Assembly (NCBI GenBank): GCA_026710945.1
Contig: JAPOQA010000028.1
Coordinates: 112,216-176,215, forward strand
Direction of reading: 5' to 3'
DNA from: Chloroflexota bacterium
GTDB taxonomy: Bacteria; Chloroflexota; UBA11872; VXOZ01
Length of the DNA stretch: 64,000 nt
Both the position numbers and the translations under genes were made by a program. Positions 41,873 through 49,042 of the stretch are shown piece by piece (within the stretch, counting starts at the first letter, position 1; each line of letters opens with the position of its first letter). The notes below the pieces were generated by a model, which was not told where the DNA came from, ran no database searches, and saw only the letters and a program-made list of their open reading frames with translations.

Positions 41873-42919
41873 ATGACAGACAATGGCAAGCTTGGGGTCG
41901 GTGTGGTCGGCATCGGCTGGGTATCGCACCAGCACATCGATACCCTGGTCAAGAACCCGCATACGGAGATTGTCGGTCTCTGCAGCGGTAGCCTGGAAAA
42001 CGCGCAGAACGCCAAGGAAGAGCACGGGTTGAGCAACGCCCACTGCTACAACGACTACGAGCAGATGCTGAAGCAGGACAACCTGGACGTCATCTTCATC
42101 TGCTCCACCAACGAGAAGCACGTGGACCAAGCGATAGCGGGCGCGGAGGCCGGCAATCACCTGCTCATCGAGAAGCCCGCCGCGCTGAGTTGGGAAGGCC
42201 TGAAATCCATCGCGGCAGCCGTGGACAAGGCCGGCGTGGTAGCGTGCGAGGGCTTTGAGCTGCACTGGAGCCCTTACTTCCTGATCGTGCACAAGCTCAT
42301 CAAGGCCAACGCCTTCGGCAACATCTTCTACGGCGAGTGCGACTACTTCAGCGCCAACTGGCCGCAGTGGTACGTCGGTTACAACTGGGTGAAGACCCGC
42401 GAGCAGGGCGGTTCCGCGCTGGCAGCCGCCGGTTGCCACGCCGTGGACGCGCTGCTCCAGTTCATGCCCGGCGAGGTCGATCACGTGGTGGGCCATTGGG
42501 GCAACTTCACGAAGACGTTCGATTGGGAAGGCACCGTGCTTAGCGTGATCAGCTACAAGGACGGCCGCATCGGCAAGGTCGGCTGCATCCTGGAGGGCAA
42601 CAATCCTTATTCGTTCAACGTGCGCCTGCACGGCGACCGCGGCACGTTGGTGGGGAATAAGTTCCATTCGGAGACCCTCATCGGCGAGCGCATGACCGAG
42701 CAGACCGACTGGGCGACCTTCGAGACCATCATGCCGGATACGCCGGAAGTCTCGCACCACCCCTTCCAGCCGCAGACAGACCACTTCATCGACTGCATCC
42801 TGAACAATAAGAAGCCGGAAGTGGACATCAACGACGCCTTGAAGATCGACGAGGTCATCTTCGCGGCGGAACGGTCGGCCAGCCTGGGCGGCGAGCCCGT
42901 CAAGCTGCCGTTGGAATGA
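41873..42919 (+). CDS. Gfo/Idh/MocA-family oxidoreductase
   Basis: The 348-residue protein has the Rossmann motif VGVVGIGWVSHQH, the EKP motif LIEKPAAL near residue 99 and the C-terminal domain with QGGSALAAAGCHAVDALLQF, where the D and H residues of the active site are placed. ATG 41873 is chosen over TTG 41858 because GGGAGG stands directly before it. Its own promoter with a perfect TTGACA lies upstream, and a wobble-paired hairpin follows the gene, so it is probably a single-gene transcript. The family oxidises sugars, inositols or their derivatives; the substrate is unknown. Confidence 0.92.
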   Translation: MTDNGKLGVGVVGIGWVSHQHIDTLVKNPHTEIVGLCSGSLENAQNAKEEHGLSNAHCYNDYEQMLKQDNLDVIFICSTNEKHVDQAIAGAEAGNHLLIEKPAALSWEGLKSIAAAVDKAGVVACEGFELHWSPYFLIVHKLIKANAFGNIFYGECDYFSANWPQWYVGYNWVKTREQGGSALAAAGCHAVDALLQFMPGEVDHVVGHWGNFTKTFDWEGTVLSVISYKDGRIGKVGCILEGNNPYSFNVRLHGDRGTLVGNKFHSETLIGERMTEQTDWATFETIMPDTPEVSHHPFQPQTDHFIDCILNNKKPEVDINDALKIDEVIFAAERSASLGGEPVKLPLE

Positions 42920-43057
42920 CTTTAGTGCGTTAGCTCGCTGCTGGTAGCTGCTGGAGACCAAGCGAGCGGTCAAGCGGGTTACGCAGGGCTGAAGCGAAAT
43001 CCAGGGCTTATCCAATAGCGCTGCTTTGGCTTCAGTGCGAACATGAGTAAAGCGGTG

Positions 43058-43104
43058 AAACGCGTCGGGGAGCTTGAAGTTCGTTTGAGTTCCCCGGCGT
43101 GTTT
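43058..43104 (+). terminator. Terminator-like hairpin after oxidoreductase gene
   Basis: AAACGCGTCGGGGA and TCCCCGGCGTGTTT pair over 14 bases in RNA with two G-U wobbles, around a 19-base loop; TTTGCTTGTT follows. Confidence 0.55.
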
Positions 43105-43169
43105 GCTTGTTCTGCCGGTAGAAGTCTAGTGGTTCGACACTTTTGTATTGATGGGTAGCGTAGATTCGC

Positions 43170-43193
43170 ACGGGACGTGCACGTACGTCCCGT
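43170..43193. repeat. Perfect 9-bp inverted repeat
   Basis: ACGGGACGT and ACGTCCCGT around GCACGT. No T tract; possible protein-binding site. Confidence 0.5.
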
Positions 43194-43640
43194 ACGCGTA
43201 ACCTGCGCCGTCTCTTGGCGCTATTGCTTACACCTACCCATCGTTACAATGTTGTTGGACCACTAGTTTGGACCACTCGTACGGAGCGGCAGAACTGAGC
43301 CCGCTCAGCGATGGTGTCGTATCCCCTCTCCTCGGGGAGAGGGTTAGGGTGAGGGGATTCTTAGCAGATCAGGTACTTCCTCTTGAGATAGGCCACACGG
43401 CAATCGGACCGGGCTTCATTGGGTCTCTTTCTCCTTACCACAGATGTGCGCACAATCACTTCTAAACTGTGTCTGACCTGTAACAGGGCGGGGCTTGACC
43501 CTGGCCAACTCTCCGCACACCACCCTCCCTCTGGATTCCGGCTTGCGCCGGAATGACGGATAATGAAAGAGGGTCCATACGAGCAGTTTGTGCAGCCATT
43601 GCTGTAGAGACCACGCCATGCACCAGATTTACAATCAGCC

Positions 43641-44219
43641 ATGAATTTCTTTGCTTCACGTCGGGAACGCCGCCTCTGGCTGTGGGTGCTTGTCGTCATG
43701 GCGGCGATTTACGCCACGCTGGGGCTCGCACAAACGCTGGCGCAGGCATTGGAAGAGCGGGGCCTGCTGGATATCTCCATCGGACTCTTCCTCCTCTGCA
43801 TGTTCCTGGTGGGTGTGACCATCCTCACGCAGGGTCTGCGAGTGCGGCCGGGCGGAGCGGAAGTCGCCGTAGTCATCGGCGTCGTAACCGCCTATTTGCT
43901 GGTGTTCACCCGCATGACGGTGCCGACCGAGCGCTCGCACCTCATCGAGTACGGCGTCGTCGGCGTGCTTGTCTATGAGGCCCTCACCGAGCGCAGCAAC
44001 CAAGGCCGCCGCGTGCCGCTGCCCCCCGTGCTCGCTATCCTGATTACGGCAGCCCTGGGCGTGCTTGACGAGGGCATCCAATGGCTGCTGCCCAACCGGG
44101 TGTTCGATCCGGTAGACATCCTATTCAATCTGCTCGCCGGTACCATGGCCGTAGCCGCCAGCGCGGCGTTGTCGTGGGCGCGGCGGTGGACGCGCTTGCA
44201 GAGGTTGGGGCTGAAGTAA
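43641..44219 (+). CDS. VanZ-like membrane protein
   Basis: The 192-residue protein has about five membrane helices. The C-terminal half carries the VanZ pattern: RSHLIEYGVVGVLVYEAL, then GVLDEGIQWLLPNRVFDPVD and ILFNLLAGTMAV, with the conserved H, E, D-E and D-N residues of the family. VanZ proteins are membrane proteins of poorly known function, first seen in glycopeptide resistance clusters; many are not resistance genes. The N-terminal sequence MNFFASRRERRLW is basic, setting the cytoplasmic side. It stands alone between repeat-filled spaces. Confidence 0.82.
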   Translation: MNFFASRRERRLWLWVLVVMAAIYATLGLAQTLAQALEERGLLDISIGLFLLCMFLVGVTILTQGLRVRPGGAEVAVVIGVVTAYLLVFTRMTVPTERSHLIEYGVVGVLVYEALTERSNQGRRVPLPPVLAILITAALGVLDEGIQWLLPNRVFDPVDILFNLLAGTMAVAASAALSWARRWTRLQRLGLK

Positions 44220-44518
44220 GCTAGCCCAGGTGGTGGACAGCGCCAGGCTTCATACTGAACTGCTTGCGCCGAATGGGGTACAATTCCCCCTGGAGACTTC
44301 TTGGAATATCAGCTATCGGCGATTGACATTTCGTATCCCACTTATTTCGCCACACCGCCGATGCGCTCTCACCCCCGTATCGAGTACGGGGCAGGCTCTA
44401 ACCCTCTCCCCCAGGAAAGGGGACAATCTCGGAGCATAGGTACGTGGCAGATTCATCTGGCCACCGTACAAGCCAGAAACGCATTAACGTCGATCAGGTA
44501 CAAGCGGGAGAACATCGC
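44220..44518. repeat. Intergenic region with one CTCTCCCCCAGG-type repeat
   Basis: Near 44367-44430 a copy of the CTCACCCC...ATCGAGTACGGGGCAGG...CCCTCTCCCCCAGG family lies between the VanZ-like gene and the next start. Nothing else was recognised. Confidence 0.65.
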
Positions 44519-46117
44519 ATGAGCACCGACACCGGACTCTTGGCACATTGGAAATTCAACGGCGATTGCCGGGACTCCTCCGGCAACGGCAACCACGGCA
44601 TAAACCGGGGCGCGGATCTCGCCGCCGTGGGACGCGACAGCAGTGCCTACGGCGCCGCGCGCTTCGACGGCCGTGCCGCGCATGTGGAAGTACCTGCCGG
44701 CGACATGCCGGCCCTCGCTGAGGGTGACTTCACGCTCTCCGCCTGGGTGGAGCTGCCGCCCGACGGCGCGAACCTACACGGCGACATCCTCAGCAAGTAC
44801 GATCCCGTCACCCGCTCCGGCCTGAACTTCGGCACCTTAAACTTTGCTGGAGTTACAGCCGCCCAGGCCCACCACTGCAACCTGCATTTCGGCATCGACG
44901 ACGGCGCGCAGGAGCCAACGTGGGTGGACTGCGGCCGCCCGGGCAACAACCTGCGCGTCTACTCCCTGGCCGTCTACAACGGCGACCTCTACACCGGCAC
45001 CTTCGAATGGGGTGCCGACGAGGCCGGGCACATGTACCGGTACGCGGGCGGGCAGACGTGGGAAGACTGCGGCAGTCCCGATCAAAGCAATACCGTGGCA
45101 TCGCTGGCGGTGTTTCGAGGTGAGCTCTATGCCGGTACGTCCTGCTATAGGGCTGGCGGCTCCGCGCTGGAGGATTCGCCGAATAAGCATCCCGGCGGAG
45201 CTATCTACCGCTACATGGGAGACGCATCGTGGGAGTACTGCGGGCGCTTGGCAGGGGCAGAGTCAATTGCCGGCATGGCCGTCTACAACGGCGAGCTCTA
45301 CGCTATTCCGCTGTACAGCCAAGGCGTCTTTCGCTATTTGGGCGGACAAGACTGGGAATACTGCGGTACGCCCGGCCGCCGCATGATGGCGATCACCGTC
45401 TTCAAGGGACACCTCTACGGCGCGGGCAACGAGGGCGGCGGCGTCTTTCGCTACGACGGCGGCACCGATTGGACGCCCTGCGGCTTCCAGGAAGGGGTGA
45501 CCCAGGTGTATTCCTTTGCCGCCTACCGGGGTGAACTCTACGTGGGCACGTGGCCGAATGGCACCGTCTTTCGCTGGGACGGTCAGGAAACGTGGGAGGA
45601 TGTGGGCCGCCTGGAAGACGAGAAGGAAGTAATGGCCATGGCGGTGTACAACGGCAAGCTCTACGCGGGCACGCTGCCCCTGGCGAATGTCTACCGCTAC
45701 GAGGGCGGCGCCACGTGGACGAATACGGGCCAACTGGATACTACGCCGGACGTGAAGTACCGGCGCGTGTGGTCCATGGCGATCTTCCAAGGGAAGCTCT
45801 TTGGCGGCACGCTGCCGTCGGGACGGGTCTACTCAATGGAGGCCGGGGCCAACGTAACGTACGACCGCGCCCTGGCTCCCGGTTGGCGGCATCTCACCGC
45901 CGTCCGGGCAGGCAATCAGCTTCGGCTCTACGTGGACGGCGTGGCGGTGTCTACTTCCGACGCCACGGCGCACGTTCCCGGCTCCATAGCGAACGACCAA
46001 CCGTTGCGTATCGGCTTCGGTCAGCACGACCACTTCAACGGCAGCCTGGCCGACGTGCGCGTGTACGGGCGTGCCTTGAGCGCTGCGGAGATAGCCGCGC
46101 TCCAGGAAACCACGTAG
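44519..46117 (+). CDS. LamG-domain protein with an inserted seven-bladed propeller
   Basis: From ATG 44519 (GGGAG upstream) the protein has 532 residues. Residues 1-130 start a LamG/concanavalin-like jelly roll (LLAHWKFNGDCRDSSGNGNH, AARFDGRAAHVEV, FTLSAWVELP). Residues about 133-441 are seven repeats of 35-55 residues with the pattern WxxCG or WxxxG, then V(Y/F)xGxLYxGT, then (V/I)(Y/F)RYxGG, the signature of a beta propeller. Residues 443-532 finish the jelly roll (WRHLTAVRAGNQLRLYVDGV, LRIGFGQHDHFNGSLADVRV, YGRALSAAEIAAL). The propeller is thus inserted into one LamG domain. No signal peptide is apparent. A carbohydrate- or protein-binding role is likely; an enzyme activity is not evident. 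Confidence 0.85.
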   Translation: MSTDTGLLAHWKFNGDCRDSSGNGNHGINRGADLAAVGRDSSAYGAARFDGRAAHVEVPAGDMPALAEGDFTLSAWVELPPDGANLHGDILSKYDPVTRSGLNFGTLNFAGVTAAQAHHCNLHFGIDDGAQEPTWVDCGRPGNNLRVYSLAVYNGDLYTGTFEWGADEAGHMYRYAGGQTWEDCGSPDQSNTVASLAVFRGELYAGTSCYRAGGSALEDSPNKHPGGAIYRYMGDASWEYCGRLAGAESIAGMAVYNGELYAIPLYSQGVFRYLGGQDWEYCGTPGRRMMAITVFKGHLYGAGNEGGGVFRYDGGTDWTPCGFQEGVTQVYSFAAYRGELYVGTWPNGTVFRWDGQETWEDVGRLEDEKEVMAMAVYNGKLYAGTLPLANVYRYEGGATWTNTGQLDTTPDVKYRRVWSMAIFQGKLFGGTLPSGRVYSMEAGANVTYDRALAPGWRHLTAVRAGNQLRLYVDGVAVSTSDATAHVPGSIANDQPLRIGFGQHDHFNGSLADVRVYGRALSAAEIAALQETT

Positions 46118-46176
46118 CAGCCCGCTCAGAATCCGTGCGATCGAGGTGCCGGGCCGCAGGGCGATGTTGTCGCGAC

Positions 46177-46268
46177 GCAGTTGAGTCCGGTCCGGTTCCG
46201 TACCAGGCTGTAGCAGTTTGGGCCGCGCGGGCAAGCCAAGCTTTGCCGGCGGTCATATCTCAGACGGA
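46177..46268. repeat. Left direct repeat flanking the HigBA-like locus
   Basis: This 92-base segment resembles 47056-47148 in the same orientation. The first bases (GCAGTTGAGTCC) and the last 27 (TTTGCCGGCGG, then CATATCTCAGA) match best; the middle is diverged. The end of the antitoxin gene lies within it. Confidence 0.6.
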
Positions 46269-46598
46269 GTCTTCTTCCTCTTCCCCCACATCTGAGAAGT
46301 TGGCGATGGCCACCTCGCCTTCGGGAAACTCGGCGATGATCTTCAGCTTTCCCCCCACGGCCTCGATGTAGGAACGGAGGCTGGACACGTACACATCGGC
46401 TCGTTGCTCCAATTTGGAGACGGCGGGCTGATTTACCTTCAGCGTCTCGGCGAGTTCTCGCTGGGTCAGCGCACGAGCCCGGCGCAACTCGCGCAAGGGC
46501 ATTTCCGCGAGCAACTCCCGCTTAATCTCGTCGATGCGCCGACGGCGTTCCGGTGTGAAGTCCCCGGTCAGTTCGCTGAACGGATGGCGTCCACTCAT
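46260..46598 (-). CDS. XRE-family HTH antitoxin (HigA-like)
   Basis: The 112-residue protein has a Cro/C1 helix-turn-helix (LRRARALTQRELAETLKVNQ and PAVSKLEQRADVYVSSL, about residues 36-75) after a linker that contacts the toxin, and an acidic C-terminus (FSDVGEEEEDSV). In HigBA-type loci the antitoxin binds the toxin and represses the operon. Its ATG overlaps the toxin stop as ATGA, and a perfect 13-base inverted repeat before the toxin gene is the probable operator. It appears intact while the toxin gene is broken. Confidence 0.85.
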   Translation of the reverse strand: MSGRHPFSELTGDFTPERRRRIDEIKRELLAEMPLRELRRARALTQRELAETLKVNQPAVSKLEQRADVYVSSLRSYIEAVGGKLKIIAEFPEGEVAIANFSDVGEEEEDSV

Positions 46599-46957
46599 TC
46601 TATCAGCCCCTCCCTTCGCAGTTCTTCCAGATACTCGTCGTAGAGGTCGTCAGCCACGGGCACGTACTTCTCGTAGAACCGGTCGTTGCCCGTCTTGTCC
46701 CCGCCAATAAGCAGAATGGACGTTCGTCTCGGGTCGAAGGCGTAGAAGACCCGGATGGCCCTCCCTCCGCTCTGCGCGCGAAGCTCTCGCATGACTCCGT
46801 GGCGCGAACCTCTGATGTCCGAGGAGAAGGGGTACGGCAGACTGGGGCCATGCTCCGCCAGCAACTCGACTCTGGCGGCTACCGCGTCCTGCTGGCCCTC
46901 TGAGAGACCTTGCCATCACTGCCCGAACTCGTCCGTATACTCGACATCCCAACGCAT
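46595..46957 (-). pseudogene. HigB/Gp49-like toxin gene with an in-frame TGA
   Basis: The full reading frame starts MRWDVEYTDEFGQ, meets TGA at 46918-46916, then continues in the same frame WQGLSEGQQDAVAARVELLA, HGPSLPYPFSSDIRGSRH, MRELRAQSGGRAIRVFYAFD and RRTSILLIGGDKTGNDRFYE to the stop at 46595. Family members normally have EFGEWW or EFGQWW at this spot, so one tryptophan codon has become TGA. The fragment after the stop keeps all later motifs and could restart only at an internal GTG or TTG. Without readthrough no full-length toxin can be made. The antitoxin gene downstream is intact and overlaps it by four bases. Confidence 0.85.
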
Positions 46958-46960
46958 GGA

Positions 46961-46992
46961 TGCAGTATATTCCAAATAAGGAATATACTGCA
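46961..46992 (-). promoter_or_regulatory. Perfect 13-bp inverted repeat, probable TA operator
   Basis: TGCAGTATATTCC and GGAATATACTGCA are separated by AAATAA and end three bases before the toxin start codon. Such a site fits a HigA-type dimer. TATATT within the arm may double as a -10 box. Confidence 0.7.
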
Positions 46993-47364
46993 AGACACGC
47001 TCGGACTCTTCAACGGGGGAAGTCGCATGCTCGGAGTCGTGATACTCTATTGGCCGCAGTTCAGTCCGCTCCCGGCTCTGTAAGAGGCTGCAACCGCTTT
47101 GACCACGTGAGATACTCACGCCTTGCCGGCGGCCATATCTCAGATGGATTGGGCCTGGAATCGCCTGGCTCGGGGTCGCACATACCCTTGACATCACGTC
47201 TTTGCGCACGCTACAATTCTTTCAAGCTGTCTAGGAATTGCGGTCTTTGCTGTAGTTTCCTGGAAGGGATGGCAGCGGACGGCAAACCACTGGTGTCCCG
47301 TCATCTCGTTTAGCAATGGTACGAGTTCGGAATAGCGCCTATCAGGCAGGAGGTTTCGGGTCTG
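46993..47364. repeat. Intergenic region with right direct repeat (47056-47148)
   Basis: No gene. It contains the right-hand copy of the repeat flanking the toxin-antitoxin locus at 47056-47148 and, after it, about 200 bases leading to the binding-protein gene, in which TTGACA near 47190 could be a -35 box (matching -10 CTACAATT near 47210). Confidence 0.55.
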
Positions 47365-48765
47365 ATGAATAGTCGTACTGAATTCCACATGACACGGCGT
47401 CGCATGCTCGCGGGCACGGGCGCCGCGGCGGGTGCGGTGCTCTTTGCCGCGTGCGCCCAAGGCGGCATGGCCCCCACCATGGGGGACGCGCCGGCGTCCG
47501 ACGAGATGGAAGAAGCCGTGGAGATGCCGGCCATTGGGATGCGGCCCACGAACTTCTGGGCCATCGACATGGGCGGCAGTAACTGGGTCCAGGGCATCGG
47601 CGAGCAGATCGTCGCCGAGTACCACGAGGCCAACCCTGATGAGCAGGTCAACGTCATCGTCACGACCTATGGCGACACCATCAACAAGCTGCCCACGGTG
47701 GTCGCCGGCGGCATCTCGCCCGACATCTCGTATATCGACGCCTACTTGCCGAAAGACTTCGGCGTACGCGGCATTGCCGCAGACATCACGAATTATGTCA
47801 AGGCATCGACCGTCATCGACCCAGAAGACTATTACCCCCGCGTCGTCTTCGACTCGACCTATCGCGGCCACTGGTTCGGGCTGCCCTGGGCGCCCACGGT
47901 CTTTACCTATTTCTACAACAAAGACGTCTTCGTGGAAGTGGGTCTGGATCCGGACAGCGGACCGGCGAATTGGGACGAGCTCGACTCGGCCATCCAGCAA
48001 ACGCTCAAGAAAGAGGGCGACAACATCGAGCGCCTCGGCTTCTGGTACGGCAACAGCTCCCTGGTGTGGTGGCTGGTACCGTTCTGGCAGCAGGGCGGCC
48101 GCTTGCTCAGCGACGATGAGCTGACGTCCACCATCGACAACGAGACGATGGAGACCGCCTTCAACTTGACGCTGCGGTTCTTCGACTTGCAGGGCGGCCT
48201 GGACGCCATGAACGCCTTCAGGGGCGACGAGCGGCATCAACACCTCTTCTCCACCGGCCGTTGCGCCATGTGGACCGACGTGATGAACATCACGCGGTTC
48301 GCGCAGTATGAGGAGGCCTTTGCCACGATCAACGTCGGCGTGGACACGTACCCGGTGGCGGAGGGCGGCTCGCCCGCGGCCTATCGCGGCGGCGGCGCGC
48401 ACCTCATGCCGGAAGGCTCCAACAACCCGGACGGCGCGTTCAAATTCCTCGAGTGGCTCTTCCTGGAGCCGAACGACCGCCGCTTCAACGACGTGCGCGA
48501 CAGTTTGCCGGCCCGCCGCTCGGTGGCCCAAAGCCCCGAATTCACCCAGGGCGACCCGCTGCGCATCCAGGGCGCCCGCGAGATGGACGGCGCCCAGTGG
48601 GTGGTCAGCGCCCCCGGCGGACGCAGGATCATCGGCATCCACGTGGGCATGGCCAATTCCATCTGGAACCGCGAAAAGACGGTGCCGGAAGCGCTGGCCG
48701 ACGGCAATGCACAGGTGCAGCAGGCGCTGGACGAAGCGCTGGAGAACTCAGTCGTCGATTTCTAG
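47365..48765 (+). CDS. Tat-exported extracellular solute-binding lipoprotein (ABC sugar type)
   Basis: A 466-residue paralogue of the protein at 38971. The signal is MTRRRMLAGTGAAAGAVLFA with lipobox LFAAC; the internal ATG at residue 9 is a possible start, but ATG 47365 has AGGAGG upstream. The binding domain shows GEQIVAEYHEANPDEQVNV, VVAGGISPDISYIDAYLP, HWFGLPWAPTVFTYFYNKD and AFKFLEWLFLEP. As with its paralogue, no permease or ATPase gene is nearby, so it must share a transporter encoded elsewhere. A strong terminator follows 35 bases after the stop. Confidence 0.92.
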   Translation: MNSRTEFHMTRRRMLAGTGAAAGAVLFAACAQGGMAPTMGDAPASDEMEEAVEMPAIGMRPTNFWAIDMGGSNWVQGIGEQIVAEYHEANPDEQVNVIVTTYGDTINKLPTVVAGGISPDISYIDAYLPKDFGVRGIAADITNYVKASTVIDPEDYYPRVVFDSTYRGHWFGLPWAPTVFTYFYNKDVFVEVGLDPDSGPANWDELDSAIQQTLKKEGDNIERLGFWYGNSSLVWWLVPFWQQGGRLLSDDELTSTIDNETMETAFNLTLRFFDLQGGLDAMNAFRGDERHQHLFSTGRCAMWTDVMNITRFAQYEEAFATINVGVDTYPVAEGGSPAAYRGGGAHLMPEGSNNPDGAFKFLEWLFLEPNDRRFNDVRDSLPARRSVAQSPEFTQGDPLRIQGAREMDGAQWVVSAPGGRRIIGIHVGMANSIWNREKTVPEALADGNAQVQQALDEALENSVVDF

Positions 48766-48800
48766 CCGGATTGAGTCCTACACACGCACTTTGCGCGATT

Positions 48801-48835
48801 CGCACGCGTGGGAAGTCCCACGCGTGCGTTTTCTT
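48801..48835 (+). terminator. Rho-independent terminator
   Basis: CGCACGCGTGGGA and TCCCACGCGTGCG pair perfectly around AG and are followed by TTTTCTT. Confidence 0.88.
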
Positions 48836-49042
48836 ATGGTAGACAGTCCTCTCTCTACGCTTGGCCCGCTCGCCCCAGCACCAGAAGCAAGCCCTTCCCT
48901 TGGCACACCGTCCTCTTGCGTCCACTGGCGGTTCGGCTTCGCAAGTTTTTCAGACCTTAACATTTGCTAACTGGGGGCAATTCGCTATCCTTAGTAAAGG
49001 AGATACAGTGAACATTCTCTGTAGAGGATACTACTACCCTTC

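Larger units (their letters stand above)
42920..43640. repeat. Intergenic region with two hairpins and repeat copies
   Basis: No gene in 720 bases. It holds the hairpin at 43058-43104, the inverted repeat at 43170-43193, a CTCTCCTCGGGGAGAGGG repeat near 43325 and an ATTCCGGC-GCCGGAAT copy near 43532-43556 of the family seen at 50549. Short frames over them are artefacts. Confidence 0.7.

Noticed and set aside
41756..43171. Long minus-strand frame (471 codons) opposite the oxidoreductase gene
   Set aside because: It is antisense to a clear Gfo/Idh/MocA gene with promoter and ribosome site; its sequence is the H-, V- and R-rich type produced by GC-rich shadow frames.
46916..46918. TGA read as tryptophan or selenocysteine in the toxin gene
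   Set aside because: TGA is used as a normal stop in this window (for example hepT, the antitoxin and others), and no structure typical of selenocysteine insertion was seen.
47194..48642. Minus-strand frame of 482 codons
   Set aside because: Antisense shadow of the solute-binding lipoprotein gene, without a family match or ribosome site.
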